A stretch of DNA of 64,000 bases from Catenulispora sp. MAP5-51 (GCF_041261205.1 NZ_JBGCCH010000009.1:186001-250000); one strand, 5' to 3'. Positions 14,900 to 23,791 are shown, counted from the stretch's first letter. Notes: a model not told the origin generated them from the letters alone. A program made the numbers and translations.

Positions 14900-15964
14900 G
14901 TGTTCGTCGCCGTGCGCGACATCCGCTTCGCCAAGGGCCGGTTCACTCTGATGGGCGCCGTCGTCGCCCTTCTCACCGGCCTGGTCCTGTTCCTGTACGG
15001 CCTCACCGGGGGCCTGGCCGACGACTCCACCTCCGCGCTGAGCGGGCTCCCGGCGCGCGCCGTGGTCTTCGGCGGTCCGGCGGTGTCCTTCAGCGACAGC
15101 GCCATCACCCCCGCGCAACAGGCCGGATGGCAGACGGCGGCGGGTGCGCTGCCGTTCGGCGTGTCCGTGACGCGGCTCGCGACGGCCGCCGACGGCGGCG
15201 GGGGAGCGGCGACCTCGGTGAGTGTGGTCGGAGTCGCTCCGGCACAGCAGCCGGCCCCGCTGTCCGGTCACGCGCCCGGCCCCGACGAGGTCGCGGTCGG
15301 TGCCAAGCTGGCGGCCGAGCAGGGCCTGCACCCCGGATCGCCGGTCTCGGTCGGCCCGGTCCGGCTCACCGTGTCCGGCATCACCCCGGACCGGTCCTGG
15401 GGCCACGCCCCGTCCGTCTGGACCGACGAGCCCACCTGGCAGCACATCGCCGGCGCCACCCAACCGGTCGCCATGACGGTCCCCGGCACCGGAGCCGACA
15501 CCAAAGCGCTCGACGCGGCACAGCACACGAAGACCGTCGGCCTGGACGCGGCCAAGGCCGGCATCGACGGCTACTCCGCCGAACAGGGCAGCCTGACGAT
15601 GATCCAGGTCTTCCTGTTCGCGATCAGCGCCCTGGTCGCGGGGGCCTTCTTCACTGTCTGGACGGTCCAGCGCAAAGCCGACATCGCCGTACTGAAGGCG
15701 ATCGGCGCGAGCAGCGCCGCCCTGGTCCGCGACGCCCTCGGCCAAGCCCTGATCCTGCTGCTCGCCGGGGGCGCGGTCGGCGCCCTGGCCGGCTCCGTCG
15801 GCGGCGTGCTGCTGCGCAGTTCCGGAACCCCGTTCGCCCTGGACGCCGCCACCGTCGCCGTCCCGCTGGCCGCGATGGTCGGGCTCGGCCTGGCCGGGGC
15901 GGCGCTGGCGGTCCGCCGGATCGTGGCGGTGGACCCGCTCACCGCGCTGGGAGCAGCCCGATGA
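14900..15964 (+). CDS. ABC transporter permease (FtsX/MacB family)
   Basis: The 354-residue protein has one N-terminal helix (about residues 17-37), a periplasm-facing domain of about 180 residues, and three C-terminal helices with the FtsX signature VLKAIGASSAALVRDALGQA. The GTG at 14900 follows GAAGG. It overlaps the ATPase gene by 4 bp. Together they form a half-transporter of the MacB/LolCDE type that handles lipids, peptides or antibiotics rather than importing solutes. Confidence 0.88.
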   Translation: MFVAVRDIRFAKGRFTLMGAVVALLTGLVLFLYGLTGGLADDSTSALSGLPARAVVFGGPAVSFSDSAITPAQQAGWQTAAGALPFGVSVTRLATAADGGGGAATSVSVVGVAPAQQPAPLSGHAPGPDEVAVGAKLAAEQGLHPGSPVSVGPVRLTVSGITPDRSWGHAPSVWTDEPTWQHIAGATQPVAMTVPGTGADTKALDAAQHTKTVGLDAAKAGIDGYSAEQGSLTMIQVFLFAISALVAGAFFTVWTVQRKADIAVLKAIGASSAALVRDALGQALILLLAGGAVGALAGSVGGVLLRSSGTPFALDAATVAVPLAAMVGLGLAGAALAVRRIVAVDPLTALGAAR

Positions 15965-16743
15965 CCCTCGCCCTGACCGACGTCACCCTGACCTACCCCG
16001 ACGGCGACACCCGCCTCACGGCCCTGGACCGCGTCACGCTCACCGTGGCCCGCTCGGAGTTCGCCGCCGTCGTCGGGCCGTCCGGCTCCGGCAAGTCCAC
16101 GCTGCTGGCCGTCGCCGCGACCCTGCTCACCCCGGACGGCGGAACGGTCGTCATCGCCGGCCGGGACGCCGCGGAGCTGTCCCGCGCCGAGCGGGCGCGC
16201 CTGCGCCTGGACCGGATCGGCATCGTGTTCCAGCAGGCGAACCTGATCCCCGCGCTCACCGCGTCAGAGCAGCTCGAAGCCGTCGGACGGCTGCGCGGCG
16301 ACCGGCCCGGAGCGGCCCGCGAGCGGGCCCGGGACCTGCTGTCCGCCGTCGGGCTCGACGCGGCCAAGCAGCGGCGCCGCCCGCACCAGCTCTCCGGGGG
16401 TGAGCGCCAGCGGGTGAACATCGCCCGGGCGCTCTACGCCGAGCCGGCCGTCCTGCTGGTGGACGAGCCCACCTCGGCCCTGGACCACGAACGCGGCGCG
16501 CAGGTCCTGGACCTGCTGGTGGCCGTCACCCGCGAGCACGCCACGGCCACCGTGCTGGTCACGCACGACACCGCGCTGCTCGCCGGGGCCGACCGCGTGC
16601 TGCGGATGGACGACGGGAGATTGACGGAACAGTCGGAAGTGCCGGAAGAGCCGGAAGAGCCGGAGGGTCCGGCTAGAACTTCTCGCCGCGCTTCAAGCGG
16701 GGCTTGGGCATCCGCCACTTGCGGAACTGCATCGACCGCATGA
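15961..16743 (+). CDS. ABC transporter ATP-binding protein (MacB/LolD type)
   Basis: The 260-residue ATPase has Walker A GPSGSGKST (residues about 40-48), a Q-loop in IVFQQANLIPALT, the signature LSGGERQRV, Walker B VLLVDEPTSALD and the H-loop VTHD. It drives the preceding FtsX-type permease. The last 25 residues run antisense through the 3' end of the DUF3043 gene (16673-16743), and the tail contains a Glu-Pro repeat (EVPEEPEEPEGP), so the C terminus looks extended beyond the usual family length by loss of an earlier stop. Confidence 0.92.
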   Translation: MTLALTDVTLTYPDGDTRLTALDRVTLTVARSEFAAVVGPSGSGKSTLLAVAATLLTPDGGTVVIAGRDAAELSRAERARLRLDRIGIVFQQANLIPALTASEQLEAVGRLRGDRPGAARERARDLLSAVGLDAAKQRRRPHQLSGGERQRVNIARALYAEPAVLLVDEPTSALDHERGAQVLDLLVAVTREHATATVLVTHDTALLAGADRVLRMDDGRLTEQSEVPEEPEEPEGPARTSRRASSGAWASATCGTASTA

Positions 16744-17224
16744 GCGAGTACCACCCGATGCGACCCAGGTCGGCGTCGGGGAAGCGCTTGCGCGCCTCCT
16801 TCTTCACCCCGCGCACCAGCAGCACCGAGTCGAACACGATGGCCACCAGCATCACCAGCCACAGCACCACCGACAGCAGCGCCACCGAGGGCACCGAGGC
16901 CACGACGAACAGCAGGACGGCGAAGATGATGAAGAACTCCGCGATCCGGAACCGTGAGTCGACGTAGTCGCGGGCGAACCCCTTGACCGCGCCGCCGTGC
17001 TGGCGTTCGGTGGCCGCGGCGAAGTCGGCCTGGCGGGCCTCCCGCTTGGCCACCTTGGGATTGGCGTTGACGCCGGACAGCCGCTGCTTGCGCGCCAGCT
17101 CGGCCTCACGCCGGGTCGGCGTCGGGCGGTTCTTCTTGGCCTGGGCCTCGTCCAGCAGGGAGATGTTCTCCTGCTCGGAGGCGGCCTGCTCGGCCTCGTC
17201 GGTGGATTTCTTCTTCCGGAACAC
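16673..17224 (-). CDS. DUF3043 family membrane protein
   Basis: The 183-residue protein is a typical DUF3043 member, a family confined to actinobacteria. It has a long, very charged cytosolic N-terminal half (residues 1-95, Lys/Arg/Glu-rich), two transmembrane helices (about 97-145; FFIIFAVLLFVVASV and LWLVMLVAIVFDSVLL), and a basic C terminus ending KPRLKRGEKF. Function is unknown. Its 3' end overlaps the end of the convergent ABC ATPase gene by 71 bp. Confidence 0.85.
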   Translation of the reverse strand: MFRKKKSTDEAEQAASEQENISLLDEAQAKKNRPTPTRREAELARKQRLSGVNANPKVAKREARQADFAAATERQHGGAVKGFARDYVDSRFRIAEFFIIFAVLLFVVASVPSVALLSVVLWLVMLVAIVFDSVLLVRGVKKEARKRFPDADLGRIGWYSLMRSMQFRKWRMPKPRLKRGEKF

Positions 17225-17343
17225 GTGAAGACTCTAAGGCCACGCCCCCGCGACGACGAAGCCACGTCATCGCCATGACGTTCAGCACCGCGAAGCCATG
17301 ACCTTCAGTAGGTGCCGTGAAGGGGTGGCGCGCCGTATGGTAA

Positions 17344-17357
17344 GTCCTGACCAGGAC
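17344..17357. promoter_or_regulatory. Palindrome upstream of pspA
   Basis: GTCCTGACCAGGAC is a 6-2-6 perfect inverted repeat about 85 bp before the pspA start. Its place suggests an operator for a dimeric regulator of the envelope-stress genes, but no regulator is identified. Confidence 0.35.
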
Positions 17358-17442
17358 AGCATCGTTGGACGACATTCAGGGCGATTCGCATCGGCGGGTC
17401 CCGTCGGACACATGAGGACTTGAAGGGGGCGCGGCAGAGCCC

Positions 17443-18249
17443 ATGAGTGGCGTCATGAAGCGCATGAAGTTGATCTTCCAGGCCAAGGCCAACAAGGCGC
17501 TGGACAAGTACGAGGACCCGCGCGAGACGCTCGACCTTTCGTACCAGAAGCAGCTGGAACTGCTGCAGAAGGTGCGCCGGGGCGTCGCCGACGTGGCCAC
17601 CTCCCGCAAGCGCCTGGAGCTGCAGATGAAGCAGCTGCAGGACCAGTCGGACAAGCACGAGACCCAGGCCCGCCGGGCGCTGGAGGTCGGCCGTGAGGAC
17701 CTGGCCCGCGAGGCCCTGTCCCGCCGCGGCGGCATCCAGCAGCAGATCACGGACCTGCAGACGCAGTACGCGCAGCTGCAGACCGAGGAGGAGAAGCTCA
17801 CCCGGGCCTCCCAGTCGCTGCAGGCCAAGGTCGACGCCTTCCGCACCAAGAAGGAGACGATCAAGGCCACCTACACCGCGGCCGAGGCGACGACCCGGAT
17901 CGGCGAGGCCTTCTCCGGCATCTCCGAGGAGATGTCCGACGTCGGCATGGCGATCCAGCGCGCCGAGGACAAGACCCTGCAGCTGCAGGCCCGCGGTTCG
18001 GCCATCGACGAGCTGCTGGCCTCCGGCGCGCTCAACGACCCGACCGGCATGGCCAAGGACGACATCACCACCGAGCTGGAGCGCCTGTCCTCCGGTTCGG
18101 ACGTCGACAACCAGCTCGAGGCCATGAAGCGCGAGCTGTCCGGCGGTCCGTCGGCCAAGCAGATCGAGGCCGGCAAGAACGTCGGGAACGCGTCCAACGA
18201 CGCCGTCTCGGACGCCGAGGAGGTCCGCAAGGAGGGAGAGGCGCGATGA
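17443..18249 (+). CDS. pspA: PspA/IM30 family envelope-stress protein
   Basis: The 268-residue protein is almost entirely coiled coil (residues 25-185, heptads rich in Leu/Gln/Glu), as expected for PspA/Vipp1 ESCRT-III-like membrane-remodelling proteins that coat and stabilise stressed cytoplasmic membrane. The N-terminal amphipathic start (MSGVMKRMKLIFQAKANKAL) and the DPRETLDLSYQKQLELLQ segment are family hallmarks. It overlaps pspAA by 4 bp and is followed by htpX and pspAB, the standard actinobacterial arrangement. Confidence 0.94.
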   Translation: MSGVMKRMKLIFQAKANKALDKYEDPRETLDLSYQKQLELLQKVRRGVADVATSRKRLELQMKQLQDQSDKHETQARRALEVGREDLAREALSRRGGIQQQITDLQTQYAQLQTEEEKLTRASQSLQAKVDAFRTKKETIKATYTAAEATTRIGEAFSGISEEMSDVGMAIQRAEDKTLQLQARGSAIDELLASGALNDPTGMAKDDITTELERLSSGSDVDNQLEAMKRELSGGPSAKQIEAGKNVGNASNDAVSDAEEVRKEGEAR

Positions 18250-18524
18250 TCGTCCGCATTCTCACCGAGGGCCAGCTCGAGGTCCCGGACAGCGCCATCG
18301 ACGAGCTCAACGAGCTGGACACCAAGGTCCTGGACACCTGCCAGGCCAAGGACGAGGCGGCGTTCCGCGAGGCGCTGGACACCCTGCTGGCCCGGGTGCG
18401 CGAGATCGGCACCCCGATCCCGCTGGACCGGCTCGTGGAGAGCGACTTCGTGCTCCCGATGGCCGACTCCACGCTGGACGAGGTCGAGGCGATGATGTCC
18501 GAAGAGGGCCTCATCCCCGGCTGA
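18246..18524 (+). CDS. pspAA: PspA-associated protein PspAA
   Basis: The 92-residue acidic cytosolic protein matches the PspAA family (MIVRILTEGQLEVPD, then DVLD-like segments and a VLP..D.T.DE C terminus). It is encoded directly after pspA with an ATGA overlap and probably binds or modulates PspA. It is one of the markers that tie this locus to the actinobacterial Psp system. Confidence 0.9.
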   Translation: MIVRILTEGQLEVPDSAIDELNELDTKVLDTCQAKDEAAFREALDTLLARVREIGTPIPLDRLVESDFVLPMADSTLDEVEAMMSEEGLIPG

Positions 18525-18635
18525 GCCACCCGGACGGACGCACCACCCCCGCTGGTCCCGACCGCCGCCGCCCCGGACGCCATCCCGGCTCCGGTGTGGC
18601 GGCGGTCTCTTTCGGCTCTCCGGCGGCCGGCGAGG

Positions 18636-18661
18636 GGAACCTCTCAAGTGCCTTTCGCGTT
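18636..18661 (+). promoter_or_regulatory. ECF (SigE-type) promoter upstream of htpX
   Basis: GGAACC at 18636-18641 and CGTT at 18658-18661 are separated by 16 bp, which is the consensus of SigE-type extracytoplasmic-function promoters in actinobacteria. It lies about 70 bp before the htpX start. In mycobacteria htpX and psp genes belong to the SigE envelope-stress regulon, so the position makes biological sense. Confidence 0.6.
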
Positions 18662-18731
18662 GCATCGGATAACGGACCGGTCGACCGGTCGGTCCACAGG
18701 TTGATTGACGCCCGACAGGGAGAGACCTCCA

Positions 18732-19664
18732 GTGGCAAGGACCCGTTTCGCGCCGGACCGGCAGCTGACATCGCGGATGGTCATCGTGATGTTCCTGCTG
18801 GGCCTGGTCTACGTCGCCGCGATCGGCGTGGCGGTGGCCCTCGCCCCGAAGGGCCTGCTCGCGATCATCATCATCGCCATCGGCGCGTTCTTCTTCGCGC
18901 AGTGGTTCCTGTCCGACAAGATCGCGCTGTTCTCGATGAACGCCAAGATCGTCCAGCCGAACGACTCCGCCGAGGCGCACCGGCTGCACGCCGTGCTGGA
19001 CCGGCTGTGCGCGCTGGCCGACATGCCCAAGCCGCGGGTCGGCCTGGTGGACACCGACGTGCCCAACGCCTTCGCGGCCGGGCGCAGCCAGAAGAACACC
19101 GTGGTCTGCGCGACCACCGGCCTGATGCGCAAGCTGCCCGACGACCGCGAGCTGGAGGCCGTGCTGGCGCACGAGCTCTCGCACGTGGCGCACAAGGACG
19201 TCGCGGTGATGACCATCGCCTCGTTCCTGGGCATCCTGTCCGGCCTGATCACCCGCATCGCCTTCGAGATGGGGCTGTGGGGCGGCTTCTCCGGCGGCCG
19301 CGACCGGGATGACGACGACAGTCCGGCGGCGGTGCTGTTCGCGGTGCTGATCGTCTCCGGGTTGACCTACGCGCTGTCCTTCCTGCTGATCCGCGGCCTG
19401 TCCCGGTACCGCGAGCTGGCCGCCGACCGTTCCGGCGCCCTGCTCACCGGCAACCCGTCGGCGATGAGCAACGCGCTGCAGCGGATCACCGGCGACATGG
19501 CCATGATCCCGACCCAGGACCTGCGCAAGCAGCAGGCGTTCAACGCCTTCTTCTTCACCCCGGCGATCAAGGGCGCGAGCGTGTCGAACCTGTTCGCCAC
19601 CCACCCGACCCTGCAGGTCCGCCAGGAGAAGCTGGCGAAGCTGGCCGTCGAGATCGGCCGCTGA
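18732..19664 (+). CDS. htpX: Membrane zinc metalloprotease HtpX (M48B)
   Basis: The 310-residue protease has two N-terminal transmembrane helices (residues 15-60), the zinc motif HELSH at 147-151, a further helix pair around 165-220, and the third zinc ligand in the ELAADRSG segment. HtpX degrades misfolded membrane proteins in envelope stress. GTG 18732 was chosen because GGGAGAG precedes it and the family N terminus (TRFAPDRQLTSRM) starts there. It is separated from pspAA by 207 bp that hold an ECF-type promoter, so it can be expressed apart from pspA. Confidence 0.93.
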   Translation: MARTRFAPDRQLTSRMVIVMFLLGLVYVAAIGVAVALAPKGLLAIIIIAIGAFFFAQWFLSDKIALFSMNAKIVQPNDSAEAHRLHAVLDRLCALADMPKPRVGLVDTDVPNAFAAGRSQKNTVVCATTGLMRKLPDDRELEAVLAHELSHVAHKDVAVMTIASFLGILSGLITRIAFEMGLWGGFSGGRDRDDDDSPAAVLFAVLIVSGLTYALSFLLIRGLSRYRELAADRSGALLTGNPSAMSNALQRITGDMAMIPTQDLRKQQAFNAFFFTPAIKGASVSNLFATHPTLQVRQEKLAKLAVEIGR

Positions 19665-19724
19665 CCCCCGGCGGTACCCGCGGACACAGAGCCCTTCGTC
19701 GCCGCGCACCCTCGGCAGACCCCG

Positions 19725-19778
19725 CGCCTGTCGGACCTGAAGCTTCCCAGCATGCGAGCTGAATGCGTCCGACAGGCG
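19725..19778. repeat. Inverted repeat between htpX and pspAB
   Basis: CGCCTGTCGGA (19725-19735) and TCCGACAGGCG (19768-19778) are a perfect 11-bp inverted repeat with a 32-bp spacer that itself holds an AGCT...AGCT inverted pair. It may form an RNA hairpin after htpX (a weak terminator, as there is no U tract) or be a regulator-binding site ahead of pspAB. Confidence 0.4.
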
Positions 19779-19903
19779 TCGCGCATGCCCGCATCGGGAA
19801 GAAACCCCATTAGTCACGGGGATCTGCACAAGACGATCACGATAAGCGAACGGACCGCGGGACCTCCCGCGGGGACCGCCGCGGACAAGGCAAGCTGGTA
19901 GCC

Positions 19904-20473
19904 ATGGGATTCCTGGACACGCTGCTCGGTCGGACCAAGCCGGTCAAGCCGGACCTCGACCAGCTCTTCGGCCTGCCCTCGGCAGCCCTGACCCTGCAGG
20001 CGGCGACCAGCTTCCGTCCCACGGGTCTGGGCTCGGTGTGCTTCAAGCGCGCCGAGGGCCGGGCCTTCGACGACGTCGAGTCGGACATCACCACGCTCCT
20101 GGCGGCCGGCAACGGCCCCAAGGTCGAGGCCCGCGACGACTCCTACGGCTACACCTGGCTGGTCTCGCACCACGAGCCCGACGACACCGCGGGTCTGGTG
20201 ACCGACCTGCACGCGGTGAACAGCTCGCTGCAGGACACCGGCTTCGGCCCGCAGCTGCTGTGCTCCCTGGTCTCCTTCACCGACGACCGGGACCGCCGCC
20301 TGGCCCTGGTGTACCTCTACAAGCGCGGCACCTTCTACCCCTTCGCGCCCCAGGCCGGCGAACAGCGCGACGGCGCGCTGGAACTGCAGATCAAGGCCCT
20401 GCTGGGAAACGACCTGCGTCTGGAGCAGGACCTGAGCCGCTGGTTCCCGGTGTGGGGAGCTCCCGGGCTGTAG
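19904..20473 (+). CDS. pspAB: PspA-associated protein PspAB
   Basis: The 189-residue protein begins MGFLDTLLGRTKPVKPDLD, the typical PspAB start, and keeps FGLPSAALTLQAA, SYGYTWLV and the C-terminal WFPVWGAPGL. PspAB is encoded next to PspA or HtpX in many actinobacteria and has no established biochemical role. There are no membrane helices or catalytic motifs. It completes the four-gene envelope-stress block, although 239 bp separate it from htpX. Confidence 0.9.
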   Translation: MGFLDTLLGRTKPVKPDLDQLFGLPSAALTLQAATSFRPTGLGSVCFKRAEGRAFDDVESDITTLLAAGNGPKVEARDDSYGYTWLVSHHEPDDTAGLVTDLHAVNSSLQDTGFGPQLLCSLVSFTDDRDRRLALVYLYKRGTFYPFAPQAGEQRDGALELQIKALLGNDLRLEQDLSRWFPVWGAPGL

Positions 20474-20637
20474 GGGTGAACAGGTTGGCTGTCTCAGGAA
20501 GTTGTGACACGGTTGTTGCTCTAGTCACCGGACCGTGACCGAACGACCCCGCTGTTGGTAGTAGCCTTTGCCCGTGCACGCGGCGGACAGCGGGCACGCG
20601 ACGGTCGGGTCTGGTCACGGCGAGCGGACGAGAAGAC

Positions 20638-22473
20638 TTGCGTTTCGATCAACTTCAGGCCGGTTCGGCCGGATCCGGCGTCGGCGCCGGTTCGACCGAC
20701 GGCGACGGGCCGAAGGGCCAGGGGGCGGCTGTGGGGGCTTCGGAGGACGGCGGCGGGCAGGGCCCGGCCGACGGCGCTCCGATATCCGACGCCCCGATAT
20801 CCGGGGAGACCGCGCCTGCGGTCGCCGAGCCCGCCAACCCGGCTCAGCAGAGCTCTGCGGTCGCCGCGGTGGCTGTCGCGGCGCCGGTGTTCGCGATCAG
20901 CGACATCATCCGTTCGGCCGCGGATCAGGCCAGCGCCACGTGGAAGCCGGCAGGGGTGCCGACCCAGCGGCGGGAGAGCCCGGCGACGCCGTTCCGGACG
21001 GTCGCCGCGCCTGCCGGTCCCAGCGGTCCTACCGCGCCTACGAAGCCGGATTCCGCCGGGGACACTGCGGCCACTTTGTCCACTGCGTCCACTGCGCCCG
21101 CGCCGCTTGCCGTTCCGGAGCAGCCGGCTCCCGCAGGCGCTGGATCCGTCGCACCCGCCGTGTCGGAGTCTGCTGACACGATCGCTTCCGCGTCGGTGCA
21201 CCGTCCCATGCTCGCCCTGCCTGCTCCGGCCCGTCCGGTCGATGCGGCGATCCCGCCTGCGTCGCCCGCGCTGGCGCCTGCGCCCGCTGACGATGCGCCC
21301 ACCACCCTCACCCCGGTCGTCCCCGCCGCCGGGTCCTCGTTCCCTGCGACGACGAGCGTCCAGGCCGAGACCGAGCGGGCCGTCGCCGAGGCCACTGACA
21401 CGGCCACCAACAGGGCCGACACCCGCAACGGCGCTCTTATCGACGCCGATGCCGACGCCGAGGACGCGCACTGGCCCGGCGCCCGCCGCCAGATAGCCCT
21501 CCTGACCATCATCGTCTGCCTCCTGATCCTCGCGGTGCTCGTCGGCCACCGCTGGCTGCCCGACGTGATGGGCTTCGGCTCGCTCGTCGACACCTTCCTG
21601 CCCTGGACCGCCGCGCCGCTGCTGCTGGCGCTGCCCGCGGCCCTGCTGAGCCTGAAGAAGTGGGCCATCGGCATCGCGCTGCTGACCTGCGCCGTCTGGG
21701 CCGGCAGCTTCGGCCCGACGCTGCTGCGCTCCGGCGGCACCGCGCCGGGGGACATCAGGGTCCTCAGCCAGAACGTCTCGGCCGTCGACGACGGCACCCC
21801 CGACCTGTCGGGCGTGGCCGAACTGGCCGAGCAGCGCGGCGCCGACATCGTCGTGCTGCAGGGCCTGTCGAAGAACGTCCAGCTGGCCGACCAGGCGGTC
21901 CCCGCGCGCTACGGCTACCACATCGCGATGTACGAGTTCGTGGTCTGGTCGCGCTTCCCGATCGGCGCCCCGCAGCCGGTGGACCTCGGCGGCCGTCCGG
22001 CCGACCAGGGCCAGAGCGGCTTCGCGGCGGTCAACAGCACCTCCGGCGAGTTCGGCGGACTGCTGCGCTTCACCGTCGACCTGGGCCAGAACCGGCAGGC
22101 CACGGTCTACGCCGTGCACCTGCCGCAGCCCTCGCTGTCGCACGACGGCTTCGGCACCGCCCGCGGCGACGCGCTGGAGCAGCTGGTGGACGACGTGCAG
22201 GCCGAGACCTCGCCGAACCTGATCGTGGTCGGCGACCTGGACGTGGCCCAGACCGACCGGGCCATCCGCCCGCTGCTGGCCTCCGCGACCGGCCTGGTGT
22301 CGGCGCAGGCCAAGGCCGGGTCCGGGTTCGGGTTCACGTGGCCGGCGACGTTCCCGGTGGTGCGGCTGGACGACGTGCTGACCCGCGGGCTCAAGCCGGT
22401 GGCCAGCGTCGTGCTCCCGGCGGTGGGGTCCAAGCAGGCGCACCGGCCGATCGAGGCGGACCTGAAGTTCTGA
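20638..22473 (+). CDS. Membrane-anchored endonuclease/exonuclease/phosphatase-family protein
   Basis: The product is 611 residues if read from TTG 20638; GAGAAG lies just upstream. Residues 1-280 are a disordered Ala/Pro/Thr-rich tail. Three transmembrane helices follow (about 284-360), then a C-terminal EEP-superfamily domain. It opens with RVLSQNVSAVDD, continues with DIVVLQG and VYAVHLPQP, then VVGDLDVAQTDR, and ends QAHRPIEADLKF. The usual GDFN Asp-Asn pair is GDLD here and the terminal DH is AH, so catalysis may differ from standard phosphoesterases. The domain should face outside the membrane. Its stop codon is embedded in a 23-bp tandem repeat. Confidence 0.75.
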   Translation: MRFDQLQAGSAGSGVGAGSTDGDGPKGQGAAVGASEDGGGQGPADGAPISDAPISGETAPAVAEPANPAQQSSAVAAVAVAAPVFAISDIIRSAADQASATWKPAGVPTQRRESPATPFRTVAAPAGPSGPTAPTKPDSAGDTAATLSTASTAPAPLAVPEQPAPAGAGSVAPAVSESADTIASASVHRPMLALPAPARPVDAAIPPASPALAPAPADDAPTTLTPVVPAAGSSFPATTSVQAETERAVAEATDTATNRADTRNGALIDADADAEDAHWPGARRQIALLTIIVCLLILAVLVGHRWLPDVMGFGSLVDTFLPWTAAPLLLALPAALLSLKKWAIGIALLTCAVWAGSFGPTLLRSGGTAPGDIRVLSQNVSAVDDGTPDLSGVAELAEQRGADIVVLQGLSKNVQLADQAVPARYGYHIAMYEFVVWSRFPIGAPQPVDLGGRPADQGQSGFAAVNSTSGEFGGLLRFTVDLGQNRQATVYAVHLPQPSLSHDGFGTARGDALEQLVDDVQAETSPNLIVVGDLDVAQTDRAIRPLLASATGLVSAQAKAGSGFGFTWPATFPVVRLDDVLTRGLKPVASVVLPAVGSKQAHRPIEADLKF

Positions 22474-22524
22474 GCGGGCCGGACCTGTGGTTCTGAGCGG
22501 GTCCGACCTGAAGTTCTGAGCGCG
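22459..22524 (+). repeat. 23-bp tandem repeat carrying the stop codon
   Basis: GACCTGAAGTTCTGAGCGGG plus three bases is repeated at 22459-22481, 22482-22504 and (partly) 22505-22524. Each copy contains the final codons and TGA of the EEP gene, so the gene end has been triplicated in tandem. Confidence 0.85.
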
Positions 22525-22583
22525 GCGGATGTTAGGGATTGTCCCTTAATCCTTGAGCCACTGAGGTTTCCCGGCCCGGCTGA

Positions 22584-23207
22584 TCAGCGTACTGAGCGCC
22601 GTCGCCGGGCCCGCCGCTCGATGAGCTTGCCGTATTTCAGGGTGCCGACGATCTCGATCCGCAGGGGCCGGACATCCGAGGGATCGGCGCCGTAACGCCG
22701 CCGGCGGTCGCTGCGGTCCCCGCGGTCCCCGCGCAGCCGGACCTTGGCGAAGGCCAGGGTCAGGTTGTCGATGTCGAGCTCGATGCCGGGCCCGGCGATG
22801 ATGATCAGCTTGCCGAGGCGCATGTCGGCGTCGATCCGCAGGGTCCGGTGGTTGATGACGGCATCGGTGAAGTCCAGGATGACGTCGCACATCTTCGGCC
22901 GCAGCTCGATGCGGCCCGGGACCACCCAGGGCCCGGTGCGGGCGTACTGCCCGCCCTTCTGCTCGATGACGAGCACGTCCTTGGCCGGCGCCGCCCCGAT
23001 GCCCGGGCTGCCGGCCGCGGCCGGGTCCACAGGCAGGTCGGAGGTGAGCTCCGCCAGCTCCCCGAGGGTGCGCGCGGTCAGCGCGGACTCCAGCCGGGCG
23101 TCGAGCTCCTCGGCGGACAGCCGGCCGTCACCGGCGGCGATCCGCAGCCACTCGACGACCTGGTCCCGGTCCGCGTGCGAGGCTCGCAGGTCGGGCTGCT
23201 CCGTCAT
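22584..23207 (-). CDS. DUF1707 SHOCT-like domain protein
   Basis: The 207-residue protein has an N-terminal DUF1707 domain (residues 5-60: RASHADRDQVVEWLRIAAGDGRLSAEELDARL in pieces, with the conserved ADRD and GRLS.EE), a linker, and a C-terminal part rich in short beta strands (LRPKMCDVILDFTDAVI, then MRLGKLIIIAGPGIELDI) like the LiaF/DUF2154 cell-wall-active-antibiotics domain. Similar proteins respond to envelope stress. No membrane helix is seen. It lies convergent to the EEP gene, and a second DUF1707 gene is at 45833-46414. Confidence 0.82.
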   Translation of the reverse strand: MTEQPDLRASHADRDQVVEWLRIAAGDGRLSAEELDARLESALTARTLGELAELTSDLPVDPAAAGSPGIGAAPAKDVLVIEQKGGQYARTGPWVVPGRIELRPKMCDVILDFTDAVINHRTLRIDADMRLGKLIIIAGPGIELDIDNLTLAFAKVRLRGDRGDRSDRRRRYGADPSDVRPLRIEIVGTLKYGKLIERRARRRRSVR

Positions 23208-23366
23208 GCTCCCCACGCTAGCCCACAAGCGCCGTCGGGCGCCTCATAGCGGGCGTGCGGGGTTGATCCGGGCGGTGCGCCGATCCGGCATTGCCGGCCG
23301 CCCCGAGGGACGGCCGGCTGCGCCGTGCGGAGATCGCCCGGATGCGGATCCGGAACGGAGTCCGGG

Positions 23367-23681
23367 TCAGGCGGTGGCGGCGAGCAGCGCCTGGCGCTGC
23401 CGGTCGCCCAGCCCGCCGATGCGGCGGTTCTCGTCGATCTCCGCGTCCGCCATCAGCTTGGCCGCCTTGGCCGGGCCGTAGCCGGGCAGCGACTTGATGA
23501 GGGCGGTCACCTTCGTCTTCTTGACCATCTCCTCGCCCTTGGCCGCGCGGTCGAGCACCGCCTTCAGGGACAGCTTCCCGGCCTTGACGTCGGCCAGCAT
23601 CTCCGAACGGGCACGGCGCACTTCCCCGGCCTTGGCCAGAGCGGCCGCGCGCTGCTCGGGGGTCAGTGTCGGAAGAGCCAT
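23367..23681 (-). CDS. mihF: Actinobacterial integration host factor
   Basis: The 104-residue nucleoid protein matches actinobacterial IHF (mIHF/sIHF): an N-terminal helix PTLTPEQRAAALAKAGEVRRAR, the helix-two-turn-helix core with LIKSLPGYGPAKAAKLM, and the C-terminal IGGLGDRQRQALL. It binds DNA non-specifically, compacts the nucleoid and supports phage integration. The start is secure: AAGGAG lies 8 bp before the ATG. It is usually followed by gmk; here a DUF1707 gene follows instead. Confidence 0.95.
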   Translation of the reverse strand: MALPTLTPEQRAAALAKAGEVRRARSEMLADVKAGKLSLKAVLDRAAKGEEMVKKTKVTALIKSLPGYGPAKAAKLMADAEIDENRRIGGLGDRQRQALLAATA

Positions 23682-23791
23682 GGAACTTCTCCTTGCCTAG
23701 TACGGTCACGGCCCGCGACGGCGCCGGAGCCGTGGCCCATAATGGCGGATCCCGGCGACAGATCACAGCTCAGGGGTGGGGGAAGCGTCCC

